A DNA stretch of 64,000 nucleotides from positions 682,001 to 746,000 of the forward strand of contig NZ_CP096247.1 in assembly GCF_023204875.1 (NCBI RefSeq). Direction: 5' to 3'. Position 1 is the stretch's first letter, and each line of letters opens with the position of its first letter. The notes under the pieces are model-generated. The model saw only the letters and a list, made by a program, of their open reading frames with translations. It did no database searches and was not told the origin of the DNA. Positions 26,387 through 34,564 of this stretch are shown one piece after another. Origin of the DNA: Prevotella sp. E15-22 (GTDB lineage: Bacteria > Bacteroidota > Bacteroidia > Bacteroidales > Bacteroidaceae). The position numbers were made by a program, and so were the translations under genes.

Positions 26387-26593
26387 TTATGAAAGCATCG
26401 CTCCACGCTTCACACCCAGTTGCACGGCACGATCAATAAGCTGTTGGTTGCGGCGTACCTCACGCACGATGACGTCGTTTTTCTCTTTCAACTCATCGCT
26501 CTTATGAAGTAGGTGAATGACCAACAGTCCTACAACAATGGCCAGCACCAACAAGGCTGAAGCCATTAGAATCATCATTACTGTCGTTTCCAT
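26387..26593 (-). CDS. Small single-pass membrane protein, 68 residues
   Basis: A hypothetical membrane protein. The ATG at 26591-26593 gives a hydrophobic segment at about residues 6-30 (M-M-I-L-M-A-S-A-L-L-V-L-A), followed by a charged helix with heptad-like spacing (K-S-D-E-L-K-E-K-N-D-V-I-V-R-E-V-R-R) and a short tail. The frame continues upstream to 26728, but that part is lysine-rich without resemblance to a domain and includes leader sequence. A promoter at 26805-26812 would give a leader of about 200 nt. Two 15-bp direct repeats sit just upstream of that promoter. Function is unknown. Confidence 0.65.
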   Translation of the reverse strand: METTVMMILMASALLVLAIVVGLLVIHLLHKSDELKEKNDVIVREVRRNQQLIDRAVQLGVKRGAMLS

Positions 26594-26804
26594 ATGGTAT
26601 ATATATCGTGTTATAATTCTTAATTGTGTTTTCTTTTTTTTACCGATGATCCCAAACCATGCAACTATCTTTTCTTTTGATAGATGCTGGTTCGGAACCA
26701 AGGGCCGCAGAATTTTTTTACTATGCACTGCGATCGGAGTCTTTCAAAAGGTATTAGTCGTTATTAGGATTTAGGTAATTAGATATGTCGGTTGTTTTCG
26801 ATTG

Positions 26805-26812
26805 CAAAGATA
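26805..26812 (-). promoter_or_regulatory. -7 box (TATCTTTG) for the 68-residue protein
   Basis: An exact TAnnTTTG match on the minus strand with a -33 TTG at 26833-26835 (20 bp spacing). The -33 lies in the loop of the upstream terminator hairpin. Confidence 0.72.
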
Positions 26813-26815
26813 TAA

Positions 26816-26845
26816 CAAAAAGTCTGTACTCGCAAGAGCACAGAC
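26816..26845 (-). terminator. Terminator after the AraC-output sensor gene
   Basis: On the minus strand, GTCTGT / ACAGAC arms with an inner CTC / GAG stem, followed by TTTTT. It directly abuts the next promoter. Confidence 0.65.
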
Positions 26846-26877
26846 AAATGGTCGGGTGGTTTCAGACAAATGGTCGG
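26841..26877. promoter_or_regulatory. Two direct repeats CAGACAAATGGTCGG, 22 bp apart
   Basis: Perfect 15-bp copies at 26841-26855 and 26863-26877, placed about -40 to -80 relative to the predicted start of the 68-residue gene. Two-turn spacing and this location suit an activator such as an AraC-family protein, and an AraC-type gene lies immediately upstream. Confidence 0.55.
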
Positions 26878-26918
26878 ATAAAAAGACGGTTCGTCGGACG
26901 ATGGCGACGAATCGTCGG

Positions 26919-28793
26919 CTATTTATCGCAGTTTAGTGTTTGTTTATAGGTGGTTGGCGTCATGCCGAATTTCGCACGGAAATTGCGTGTGAAGGTGTCG
27001 GCATTGGCAAAACCGCTGGCCTGACTCACCAACTCAACGGCAATGTCGGGCTGGTCGTTCATCAGTCGGGCGGCATAGTCGAGACGCAACTCACGAACAT
27101 AGGCTGGCAGTGATACACTATTGCTTCCCTGAGCGAAGGCGGCACCGATGCGTTCCTTTGAAAGACCTGTATGCTCGATGAGTGTCTGGCGTCCGAAATC
27201 AGACTTCAGGAACAGCTGCTCGTTCTCAATGAGGTCGCGCAGGCAGAGGAACAACTGTTCGTCGGTGAGCTCGGTCATATCAGAGATGATGACAGAAGAC
27301 ACACCCCTTTGCCCCTCCCTGAGAGGGAGGGATGTCGTTACTTCCTCCACATGTTTATCATTGGTTATCTCGTCTTGCGAGTTTACACTCCCCTCCATCT
27401 CAGGGAGGGGCAGGGGGGAGGTCTGAGTTTTTTGCTTTAGCTCCCTATACTTCTTTTTATACTCCAGTGTTTCGTTAATCTGATCCACGAGCACACGATT
27501 TTTCTTTTTCGAGTTGCGCCACTGATAGAAGATATAGACGGCGAAAGCCAGAATGAGCAGCGCCAGGCAGGTAACGGCAATGCTGATGGCCGTCATCAGA
27601 CGGTTTTCGGCACGCTGCTCCAGAATCTTGCGCTCCTTGCCTTGCGTGTCGTAGATGGTGGCCAGCTCAGCACTCTCGTTGCGCTTCTGTCGCACCAGGG
27701 CGGAATCATAGACCTCGGCTATCTGCATGGCCACGCGCAAAGCAGAGTCCTTGCGGCCAGACAGATAGTTGGCTCGGAACTTTGGCAGCAGGTTATGACC
27801 GATGGTCTCCAGGTCGTAGTCATAGCCCCACTCCCTGATAAACTGATCAAGGTTCGTATAGATATCGGCAGCCTCGGCATAGCGACGGGCCGACATCAGA
27901 TATTCGCAGCCATCGATGCGTCCATCCAGTCGCTGGGCGTAGTCGCTCTTGGTATACTCGGCATAATAGCGGGCGGCCTCGGCCTCCTGACCACGCATCT
28001 GAAGCACCTGTGCACGGTGGAGGGTTACCAAGGCGCGCAGTGCCTTTACCTCCTTCTCAATCACCTTGGGCTGCTGCTCATAGAGTGTTACCAGCGAGTC
28101 CATGCGATCCACCCATACGCCAGCCTCGTCCATGTGATGGTTCAGGTGGCTGACGGCGATATTCTCTAAGGTCTCAATGCTGGCAGCCAACGGACGGTTT
28201 GTCGAGTCGTTGGGCGTTTGCAGCACCCACTTATAGACCTCGTTATAGCTCTGGGCGGCATCTTTATGGCGCTCCAGCATCATCTGTGTGTCGCCCAGAC
28301 AGAGATAGAGCGTCTGCAGCTCGCCAGCACAGTCAGGGCTGTCCACATTCTCAAGCTTCTCAATCAGTAGGAGGGCCGTACGCATGGCGTTGTCATAGTC
28401 GCGATCGGTGGTCAGCATGATCACGAGGTTGGTGCCTGCATGAACATATTCCCAGAAATCCTCGGCAGGGGGATTCTCTGTTTCGACGACGCGACGGAAG
28501 GTTTCGATGCACTTATCCATTTGTCCCATCTGGAAATAGGCCACGCCACGATAGCCGTCGGCGCGTATCGGCGAGAGCTCGCCTGCCTCGGCCAGACTGT
28601 CGGTCACGGCAAGGAAGTGCTCGAAATCGCCCGAGAACCTGGCGGCAAGGGCTAGGCTGTCGCCATGGGTACACACCTTTTTAGGGGGAATTTTATTCTG
28701 GTTTTTGTCATCCTTTCCACTGCAAGATGTGAGTATGGAAAGGGTGGTGACGACTATAATTGCTATTGCGCAGACGTATCTTAAAGTTTTCAT
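26919..28793 (-). CDS. TPR lipoprotein sensor with AraC-type DNA-binding output
   Basis: A membrane-spanning transcription regulator of 624 residues. A signal peptide ends in a lipobox (I-L-T-S-C, Cys24). Residues about 35-380 are TPR-like helices outside the inner membrane. A membrane segment is at about residues 395-420, followed by a basic linker and a C-terminal AraC HTH pair (R-L-D-Y-A-A-R-L-M and A-S-G-F-A-N-A-D-T-F-T-R-N-F-R). The sensor half is paralogous to that of the PP2C protein at 9897-12005 along its whole length, for example L-L-P-K-F-R-A-N and A-E-L-A-T-I-Y. The linker holds an in-frame inverted-repeat insertion encoding S-P-L-P-L-P-E and S-L-P-L-R-E. A target may be the adjacent small gene with direct repeats; this is inference. 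Confidence 0.88.
   Translation of the reverse strand: MKTLRYVCAIAIIVVTTLSILTSCSGKDDKNQNKIPPKKVCTHGDSLALAARFSGDFEHFLAVTDSLAEAGELSPIRADGYRGVAYFQMGQMDKCIETFRRVVETENPPAEDFWEYVHAGTNLVIMLTTDRDYDNAMRTALLLIEKLENVDSPDCAGELQTLYLCLGDTQMMLERHKDAAQSYNEVYKWVLQTPNDSTNRPLAASIETLENIAVSHLNHHMDEAGVWVDRMDSLVTLYEQQPKVIEKEVKALRALVTLHRAQVLQMRGQEAEAARYYAEYTKSDYAQRLDGRIDGCEYLMSARRYAEAADIYTNLDQFIREWGYDYDLETIGHNLLPKFRANYLSGRKDSALRVAMQIAEVYDSALVRQKRNESAELATIYDTQGKERKILEQRAENRLMTAISIAVTCLALLILAFAVYIFYQWRNSKKKNRVLVDQINETLEYKKKYRELKQKTQTSPLPLPEMEGSVNSQDEITNDKHVEEVTTSLPLREGQRGVSSVIISDMTELTDEQLFLCLRDLIENEQLFLKSDFGRQTLIEHTGLSKERIGAAFAQGSNSVSLPAYVRELRLDYAARLMNDQPDIAVELVSQASGFANADTFTRNFRAKFGMTPTTYKQTLNCDK
27301..27422. repeat. 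REPIN-like inverted repeat pair inside coding sequence
   Basis: The 14-mer GCCCCTCCCTGAGA occurs at 27311-27324 and in inverted form at 27398-27411. Each copy sits in its own short G/C-rich hairpin, and the full arms span about 27301-27334 and 27386-27422. The pair lies in frame within the linker of the AraC-output sensor and has a base composition unlike the surrounding gene. Confidence 0.7.
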
Positions 28794-28810
28794 TATATAT
28801 AATTTGTCTG

Positions 28811-28818
28811 CAAAATTA
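28811..28818 (-). promoter_or_regulatory. -7 box (TAATTTTG) for the AraC-output sensor gene
   Basis: TAnnTTTG match on the minus strand, 17 bp upstream of the ATG at 28793. Confidence 0.65.
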
Positions 28819-28882
28819 CTACATTTTTGCCGAATAACCGAATGGTTTTCCTTTTTTGTTTTGTATTTCGCTCACTTATTTG

Positions 28883-28890
28883 TAACTTTG
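28883..28890 (+). promoter_or_regulatory. -7 box (TAACTTTG) for the carboxypeptidase gene
   Basis: Exact TAnnTTTG with a TTTTG -33 element ending at 28863 (19 bp spacing), 8 bp before the ATG at 28899. The leader would be only a few nucleotides long. Confidence 0.8.
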
Positions 28891-28898
28891 TACCCATT

Positions 28899-30107
28899 AT
28901 GATAAAAAGACTGATTTTAGGCGTACTACTGTCAATATCGATGGTAGTCTCGGCACAAATTGATACGTTGTCGGTAGGGACGGACTCTATAGAACAGAGT
29001 TTGCCTTGGCCCCAGAAGATGCAGGTGCGACTCGACTCTTTGATGAATGATCCGATGCTTGACTATACCCAGCTGGGACTGATGGTGTGGGACCTGACCG
29101 ACGACTGCCCGCTTTTTTCATATAACCAGCGCCAGTTGCTTCGACCGGCATCTACCATGAAACTACTCACTGCCATCACGGCTTTGGATTGCCTGGGAGG
29201 CAACTATCAGTTTCGTACCTCTTTATATTATACAGGCGAGATTGTAGGGCGTACCTTGAAAGGCGACCTCTACTGCGTGGGTGGAATGGATCCTGCATTC
29301 GATGGTGATGATATGTGGCGCTTTGCCCGTGCCTTGAAGGATTTGCAGATTGACACGATATGCGGTTGTATCATTGCTGACGTGACGATGAAGGATACGT
29401 TGAAATGGGGTGAAGGCTGGTGCTGGGACGATGATAACCCCACGCTGTCGCCTTTGCTGGTGAACCGCAAGGACGACTTTGTAAACCGACTGATCGTAGA
29501 ACTGATGGAGGCCGATATTGCTTTTGAGGATGTTTCTCTCTCGCGTGGGAAACTGCCCTCAGACGCAAAGTTGGTAAGTGAGCGCAAACGTAGTATCGAT
29601 CAGATACTGCAGCGCATGATGAAGGATAGTGATAATCTGTATGCCGAATCGGTGTTCTATCAGACGGCTGCCAGAAATCGCCTGCCTGGTCGTGCGCAGG
29701 ATGCTGCACGTGCCGAGCGTGCGCTGTTGGAGCGAGCAGGTGTTAATTCGTCGGCCTACAGAATTGCCGATGGCAGTGGCCTGTCGCTCTATAACTATCT
29801 GTCGGCTGAGCTCGAAACTAAGATCTTGCGCTATGCCTTCCGCCACCAGTCTGTTTATAGTCATCTGCTTTATTCTTTGCCTATTGCTGGCGAGGATGGT
29901 ACGCTGAAGAAGCGCATGAGGGGAACATCGGCCGAAGGTAATGTACAGGCTAAGACGGGCACCCTGACGGGTGTCATCTCGCTGGCAGGTTATTGCTCTG
30001 CATCCAATGGCCATCGTCTTTGCTTTGCCATCATGAATCAGGGCATACAAAAAGGCTCGGATGCCCGAGCCTTTCAAGATAAAGTTTGTATGATTCTTTG
30101 TGATTAG
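28899..30107 (+). CDS. dacB: D-alanyl-D-alanine carboxypeptidase/endopeptidase (PBP4, S13)
   Basis: A periplasmic penicillin-binding protein that trims or cleaves peptidoglycan peptide cross-links. The ATG at 28899 gives a clean signal peptide (M-I-K-R-L-I-L-G-V-L through V-S-A-Q) and 402 residues. All three active-site motifs are present: S-T-M-K (Ser85, Lys88), S-D-N, and K-T-G in Q-A-K-T-G-T-L-T-G. It is shorter than E. coli PBP4 (about 477 residues), with a reduced insertion between the first two motifs. The frame extends upstream across the promoter box, so earlier starts were rejected. Its last codons overlap the convergent outer-membrane gene by 4 bp and contain that gene's terminator hairpin. 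Confidence 0.92.
   Translation: MIKRLILGVLLSISMVVSAQIDTLSVGTDSIEQSLPWPQKMQVRLDSLMNDPMLDYTQLGLMVWDLTDDCPLFSYNQRQLLRPASTMKLLTAITALDCLGGNYQFRTSLYYTGEIVGRTLKGDLYCVGGMDPAFDGDDMWRFARALKDLQIDTICGCIIADVTMKDTLKWGEGWCWDDDNPTLSPLLVNRKDDFVNRLIVELMEADIAFEDVSLSRGKLPSDAKLVSERKRSIDQILQRMMKDSDNLYAESVFYQTAARNRLPGRAQDAARAERALLERAGVNSSAYRIADGSGLSLYNYLSAELETKILRYAFRHQSVYSHLLYSLPIAGEDGTLKKRMRGTSAEGNVQAKTGTLTGVISLAGYCSASNGHRLCFAIMNQGIQKGSDARAFQDKVCMILCD
30046..30074 (-). terminator. Terminator located inside the PBP4 coding end
   Basis: A perfect 10-bp stem AAAGGCTCGG / CCGAGCCTTT (30051-30060, 30065-30074) with a 4-nt loop. On the minus strand it is followed by TTTTTG and lies 30 bp past the stop of the outer-membrane protein gene, within the last codons of dacB. 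Confidence 0.75.
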
Positions 30108-30739
30108 AAGTTCACACCAAGGTTTACGAAGAAAGCACCATTGTGAACAGATGCATCGTCAGCGCCAATCTTCCAGTCGGCAATGTTTGTGATGCCAAAC
30201 TGATAGCCCATTTCCAGGTACAGCTTGTTGTATTCAGCACCGCAACCAATCTTAATGCCTGCGTCAAGGCGCTTGAAGTCTGCAATGTCGTTGCTGAAAG
30301 AGTCATCTTTGCTTGCACCATCACCTAATTTCTCCTTACCGCCAATACCATAAGAGAAGGTAGGACCGATGAAAGGCAGAACGGCAATCTCGTCAGTAGC
30401 CTGGATGCCATACTTCAACAGAACGGGAATCTCGAGGTAGTTCAGGTTGGCATATGTATTTTTATTCTTCTTAGCACCACGCTGTGTGAAGTACAGACCA
30501 CTCTCCAAGAAGATAGGAGTAGAGTCAGACACACGGATACCAACAACGCCAGCCAAGTTCAGACCTGCTTTTGAACCACTGAAGCCATCAGTATCACCAG
30601 TCAGGTTAGAAACATTGAGACCCATGCGCATGCCGTAGTAAACAGTGCTTTCATTGAGTGAAAAACCGCCGCTGCTGAGCTGAGCGAACGAAGGTGCTGC
30701 GAACAGCACGGCTACGATAGCCATAAGAAACTTTTTCAT
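30104..30739 (-). CDS. Outer-membrane beta-barrel (porin-family) protein
   Basis: A probable small outer-membrane barrel, about 211 residues after correcting the start. The ATG at 30737-30739 gives a signal peptide (M-K-K-F-L-M-A-I-V-A through P-S-F-A-Q). The mature part is an alternation of short strands rich in Gly, Tyr and aromatic residues (Y-Y-G-M-R-M-G-L-N-V-S-N-L, then L-E-I-P-V-L-L-K-Y-G-I) and ends with an aromatic residue (V-N-L-G-V-N-F), the usual barrel signal. It belongs with the PorT-like outer-membrane beta-barrel families of Bacteroidetes. No specific substrate is known. Confidence 0.85.
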   Translation of the reverse strand: MKKFLMAIVAVLFAAPSFAQLSSGGFSLNESTVYYGMRMGLNVSNLTGDTDGFSGSKAGLNLAGVVGIRVSDSTPIFLESGLYFTQRGAKKNKNTYANLNYLEIPVLLKYGIQATDEIAVLPFIGPTFSYGIGGKEKLGDGASKDDSFSNDIADFKRLDAGIKIGCGAEYNKLYLEMGYQFGITNIADWKIGADDASVHNGAFFVNLGVNF

Positions 30740-30780
30740 ACTTCTTGTTTTTTTAGTTAACGTTTGATAATAACTTTGTG

Positions 30781-30788
30781 CAAAGTAA
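30781..30788 (-). promoter_or_regulatory. Variant -7 box (TTACTTTG) for the outer-membrane gene
   Basis: One mismatch to TAnnTTTG on the minus strand, 41 bp upstream of the ATG at 30739. Confidence 0.45.
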
Positions 30789-30836
30789 CACATTTTTTTC
30801 GATTTATCCAAACGTTATGATAAAAAAATTTGGTCT

Positions 30837-31679
30837 TTACAGTAAAGAAATGGTAAAAAGATAGACAACAGCTGCGGGAATGGCCAACAATGACGAGTCG
30901 AAGCGATCGAGCATGCCGCCATGGCCTGGCAGAATGTTGCCACTATCCTTGATGCCGAGTGTGCGTTTGAAAAGACTTTCTACCAAATCGCCCCAGGTGC
31001 CGAATACCACCACGGTGAGACCCAGGCCTGCCCATTGCCACATGGTGAGGTTGGCTTGCTCGGGTACGTAGGTGTTCAATAGATGCCACACTAAGATGGC
31101 AATGCCAATCACGAGGAGTCCGCCACCGATACTGCCTTCCCATGACTTGCCTGGCGACACACGAGGGAACAGCTTATGACGTCCCAGTAGTGAGCCGCAG
31201 AGGTAAGCGCCTGTGTCGTTCATCCAAAGGAATACGAATACGCTCAGGGGGAGTACATACGAATAACTGCCTGCCTGTGGGAATGCCAGCACGTTGAGCA
31301 TGGAGAAGGGTAGGGCGATATAGAGCTGGGGCAACATGGTGTATGCCCAGTTGTTGATGGGGTCCTTGGCCTTCAGGTAGAGCTCGGCAATGAGTAGATA
31401 GATAATCGTGATGAGATAGGGGATGAACACCGTGTCTGTGTTCACAAAGCCGCTACAATGTCCTGCCATGGCCAGAAACAAGTATACGCCAGCCACCGTA
31501 GAAATGAACTGGTTTACCTGTACGTATGGTCGTTCGTTCACCAGGCCGCAGAACTCCCAAATGGTCATTCCTGTGATAAGGGCAAACAAAAAGACCATTG
31601 CCAGCGGGTTCAGGAAACTGACCACGATGGCGGCGACGAAAAAGACGCCTGTAATGGCTCTTACAATAAAGTTCTTCAT
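30837..31679 (-). CDS. cdsA: Phosphatidate cytidylyltransferase
   Basis: Makes CDP-diacylglycerol from phosphatidic acid and CTP in the inner membrane, the branch point for phospholipid synthesis. The 280-residue protein has seven to eight membrane segments. It carries the CDP-diacylglycerol synthase signature near the C-terminus: G-D-L-V-E-S-L-F-K-R and K-D-S-G-N-I-L-P-G-H-G-G-M-L-D-R. The S-P-G-K-S-W-E-G block precedes it. It starts 12 bp after ftsH and is the last gene of a rsfS-ftsH-cdsA unit. Confidence 0.96.
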   Translation of the reverse strand: MKNFIVRAITGVFFVAAIVVSFLNPLAMVFLFALITGMTIWEFCGLVNERPYVQVNQFISTVAGVYLFLAMAGHCSGFVNTDTVFIPYLITIIYLLIAELYLKAKDPINNWAYTMLPQLYIALPFSMLNVLAFPQAGSYSYVLPLSVFVFLWMNDTGAYLCGSLLGRHKLFPRVSPGKSWEGSIGGGLLVIGIAILVWHLLNTYVPEQANLTMWQWAGLGLTVVVFGTWGDLVESLFKRTLGIKDSGNILPGHGGMLDRFDSSLLAIPAAVVYLFTISLL

Positions 31680-31691
31680 AGTAGTTTGATT

Positions 31692-33746
<2,055 letters not shown>

Positions 33747-33784
33747 ATGTTAGTGTTGTCTCAACTGTCTGTTACTAAAAAAAA

Positions 33785-34144
33785 CTAGTCTAAGTCGGGG
33801 ATATAGGTCACCTGGGCATCTTCCCACAGATGCTCAAGGTCATAATACTCGCGTACATCGGGCAGAAAAACGTGGACCATCACATCGGTATAGTCCATCG
33901 CCACCCACTGGGCATTATCTAGTCCTACTACATGAGCAGGCTTTTCTTTCAGTTCTATGCGTGCCAAATCGGCCACACTTTCTGTGATGGCTTCTACCTG
34001 CGCTGGCGAATTGCCTTGACATACAACGAAGTTCTTGCAGATGGTTCCGTCGATGCCACTCAGGTCGGCTACTACAATCTGACTACCTTTCTTTTCTTGT
34101 ATTCCCTTAATAATTGTTTGAACTAATGATTCTGTTTGTTCCAT
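33785..34144 (-). CDS. rsfS: Ribosomal silencing factor RsfS
   Basis: Binds ribosomal protein uL14 and blocks joining of the subunits when nutrients are low. The 119-residue protein has the DUF143 pattern: I-V-V-A-D-L-S-G, C-K-N-F-V-V-C-Q-G-N-S, W-V-A-M-D-Y-T-D-V-M-V-H-V-F and Y-Y-D-L-E-H-L-W. The frame goes up to a TTG at 34172-34174, but this codon is inside the -7 box, so the ATG at 34142-34144 (M-E-Q-T-E-S-L-V) was chosen. It is the first gene of the rsfS-ftsH-cdsA unit. Confidence 0.94.
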   Translation of the reverse strand: MEQTESLVQTIIKGIQEKKGSQIVVADLSGIDGTICKNFVVCQGNSPAQVEAITESVADLARIELKEKPAHVVGLDNAQWVAMDYTDVMVHVFLPDVREYYDLEHLWEDAQVTYIPDLD

Positions 34145-34171
34145 TAATATTAATAATGTGTAATTTGTTTG

Positions 34172-34179
34172 CAAAGATA
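34172..34179 (-). promoter_or_regulatory. -7 box (TATCTTTG) for rsfS-ftsH-cdsA
   Basis: An exact TAnnTTTG match on the minus strand, 27 bp upstream of the rsfS ATG. Confidence 0.72.
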
Positions 34180-34273
34180 GTGCTTTTTATCCGATTAGGC
34201 CGCAAGAAAGTGTTTTTTTTGAGAATTTTTATAAAAAACTCCGGAAAAGTTTTGGTGATTCAAGAAAAAGTAG

Positions 34274-34281
34274 TACCTTTG
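34274..34281 (+). promoter_or_regulatory. -7 box (TACCTTTG) for tRNA-Gln
   Basis: Exact TAnnTTTG with a -33 TTTG at 34251-34254 (19 bp spacing), about 40 bp before the mature tRNA. Confidence 0.8.
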
Positions 34282-34320
34282 CACCCGCAATTCAGCAAGA
34301 GCGCTGAGTGATAATAAGTT

Positions 34321-34394
34321 TGGGGTATGGTGTAATGGTAACACTGCAGATTCTGGTCCTGCCTTTCCTGGTTCGAGTCCGGGTACCCCAACCA
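34321..34394 (+). tRNA. tRNA-Gln (anticodon CUG)
   Basis: Cloverleaf readable by eye: acceptor TGGGGTA / TACCCCA, D-stem GTGT / ACAC, anticodon loop TTCTGGT with CTG at positions 34-36, T-arm CCTGG-TTCGAGT-CCGGG, discriminator A (34391) and an encoded CCA at 34392-34394. The anticodon stem has one A-C mismatch next to the loop. It is a single-tRNA transcription unit with its own promoter and terminator. Confidence 0.95.
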
Positions 34395-34396
34395 AA

Positions 34397-34427
34397 AGAG
34401 AGATGTTCGCAAGAGCATCTCTTTTTT
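34397..34427 (+). terminator. Rho-independent terminator after tRNA-Gln
   Basis: Stem AGAGATG / CATCTCT (34399-34405, 34416-34422) followed by six T. Confidence 0.88.
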
Positions 34428-34464
34428 CGTTGTTGTATATTCTGTCTTATTTCATGCCAAGAAT

Positions 34465-34495
34465 AAAGCCATCCCGTGCGAAACGAGATGGCTTT
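34465..34495 (-). terminator. Hairpin downstream of the adhesin-like gene
   Basis: Arms AAAGCCATC and GATGGCTTT (34465-34473, 34487-34495) extended by inner pairs. It lies 70 bp past the stop of the large secreted protein. The T run after it on the minus strand is weak. Confidence 0.5.
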
Positions 34496-34564
34496 AAACA
34501 TATGTAGTTGAATATATATGCCGTCGTTATCCTGTTGACGACATTCGCAAGTTTTGTAGTTGGA

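Larger units (their letters stand above)
26594..26918 (-). other. Intergenic region: long leader and regulatory sites
   Basis: 325 bp between the AraC-output sensor gene and the 68-residue membrane protein, both on the minus strand. In minus-strand order it holds a CGACGA-A-TCGTCG palindrome just after the stop (26905-26917), two direct repeats (26863-26877 and 26841-26855), a terminator (26845-26816), a -7 box (26812-26805) and a leader of about 200 nt. The leader contains two short inverted repeats: TGGTTC-C-GAACCA, and CTATC / GATAG around an A-rich loop. No ORF is convincing in it. Confidence 0.7.
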
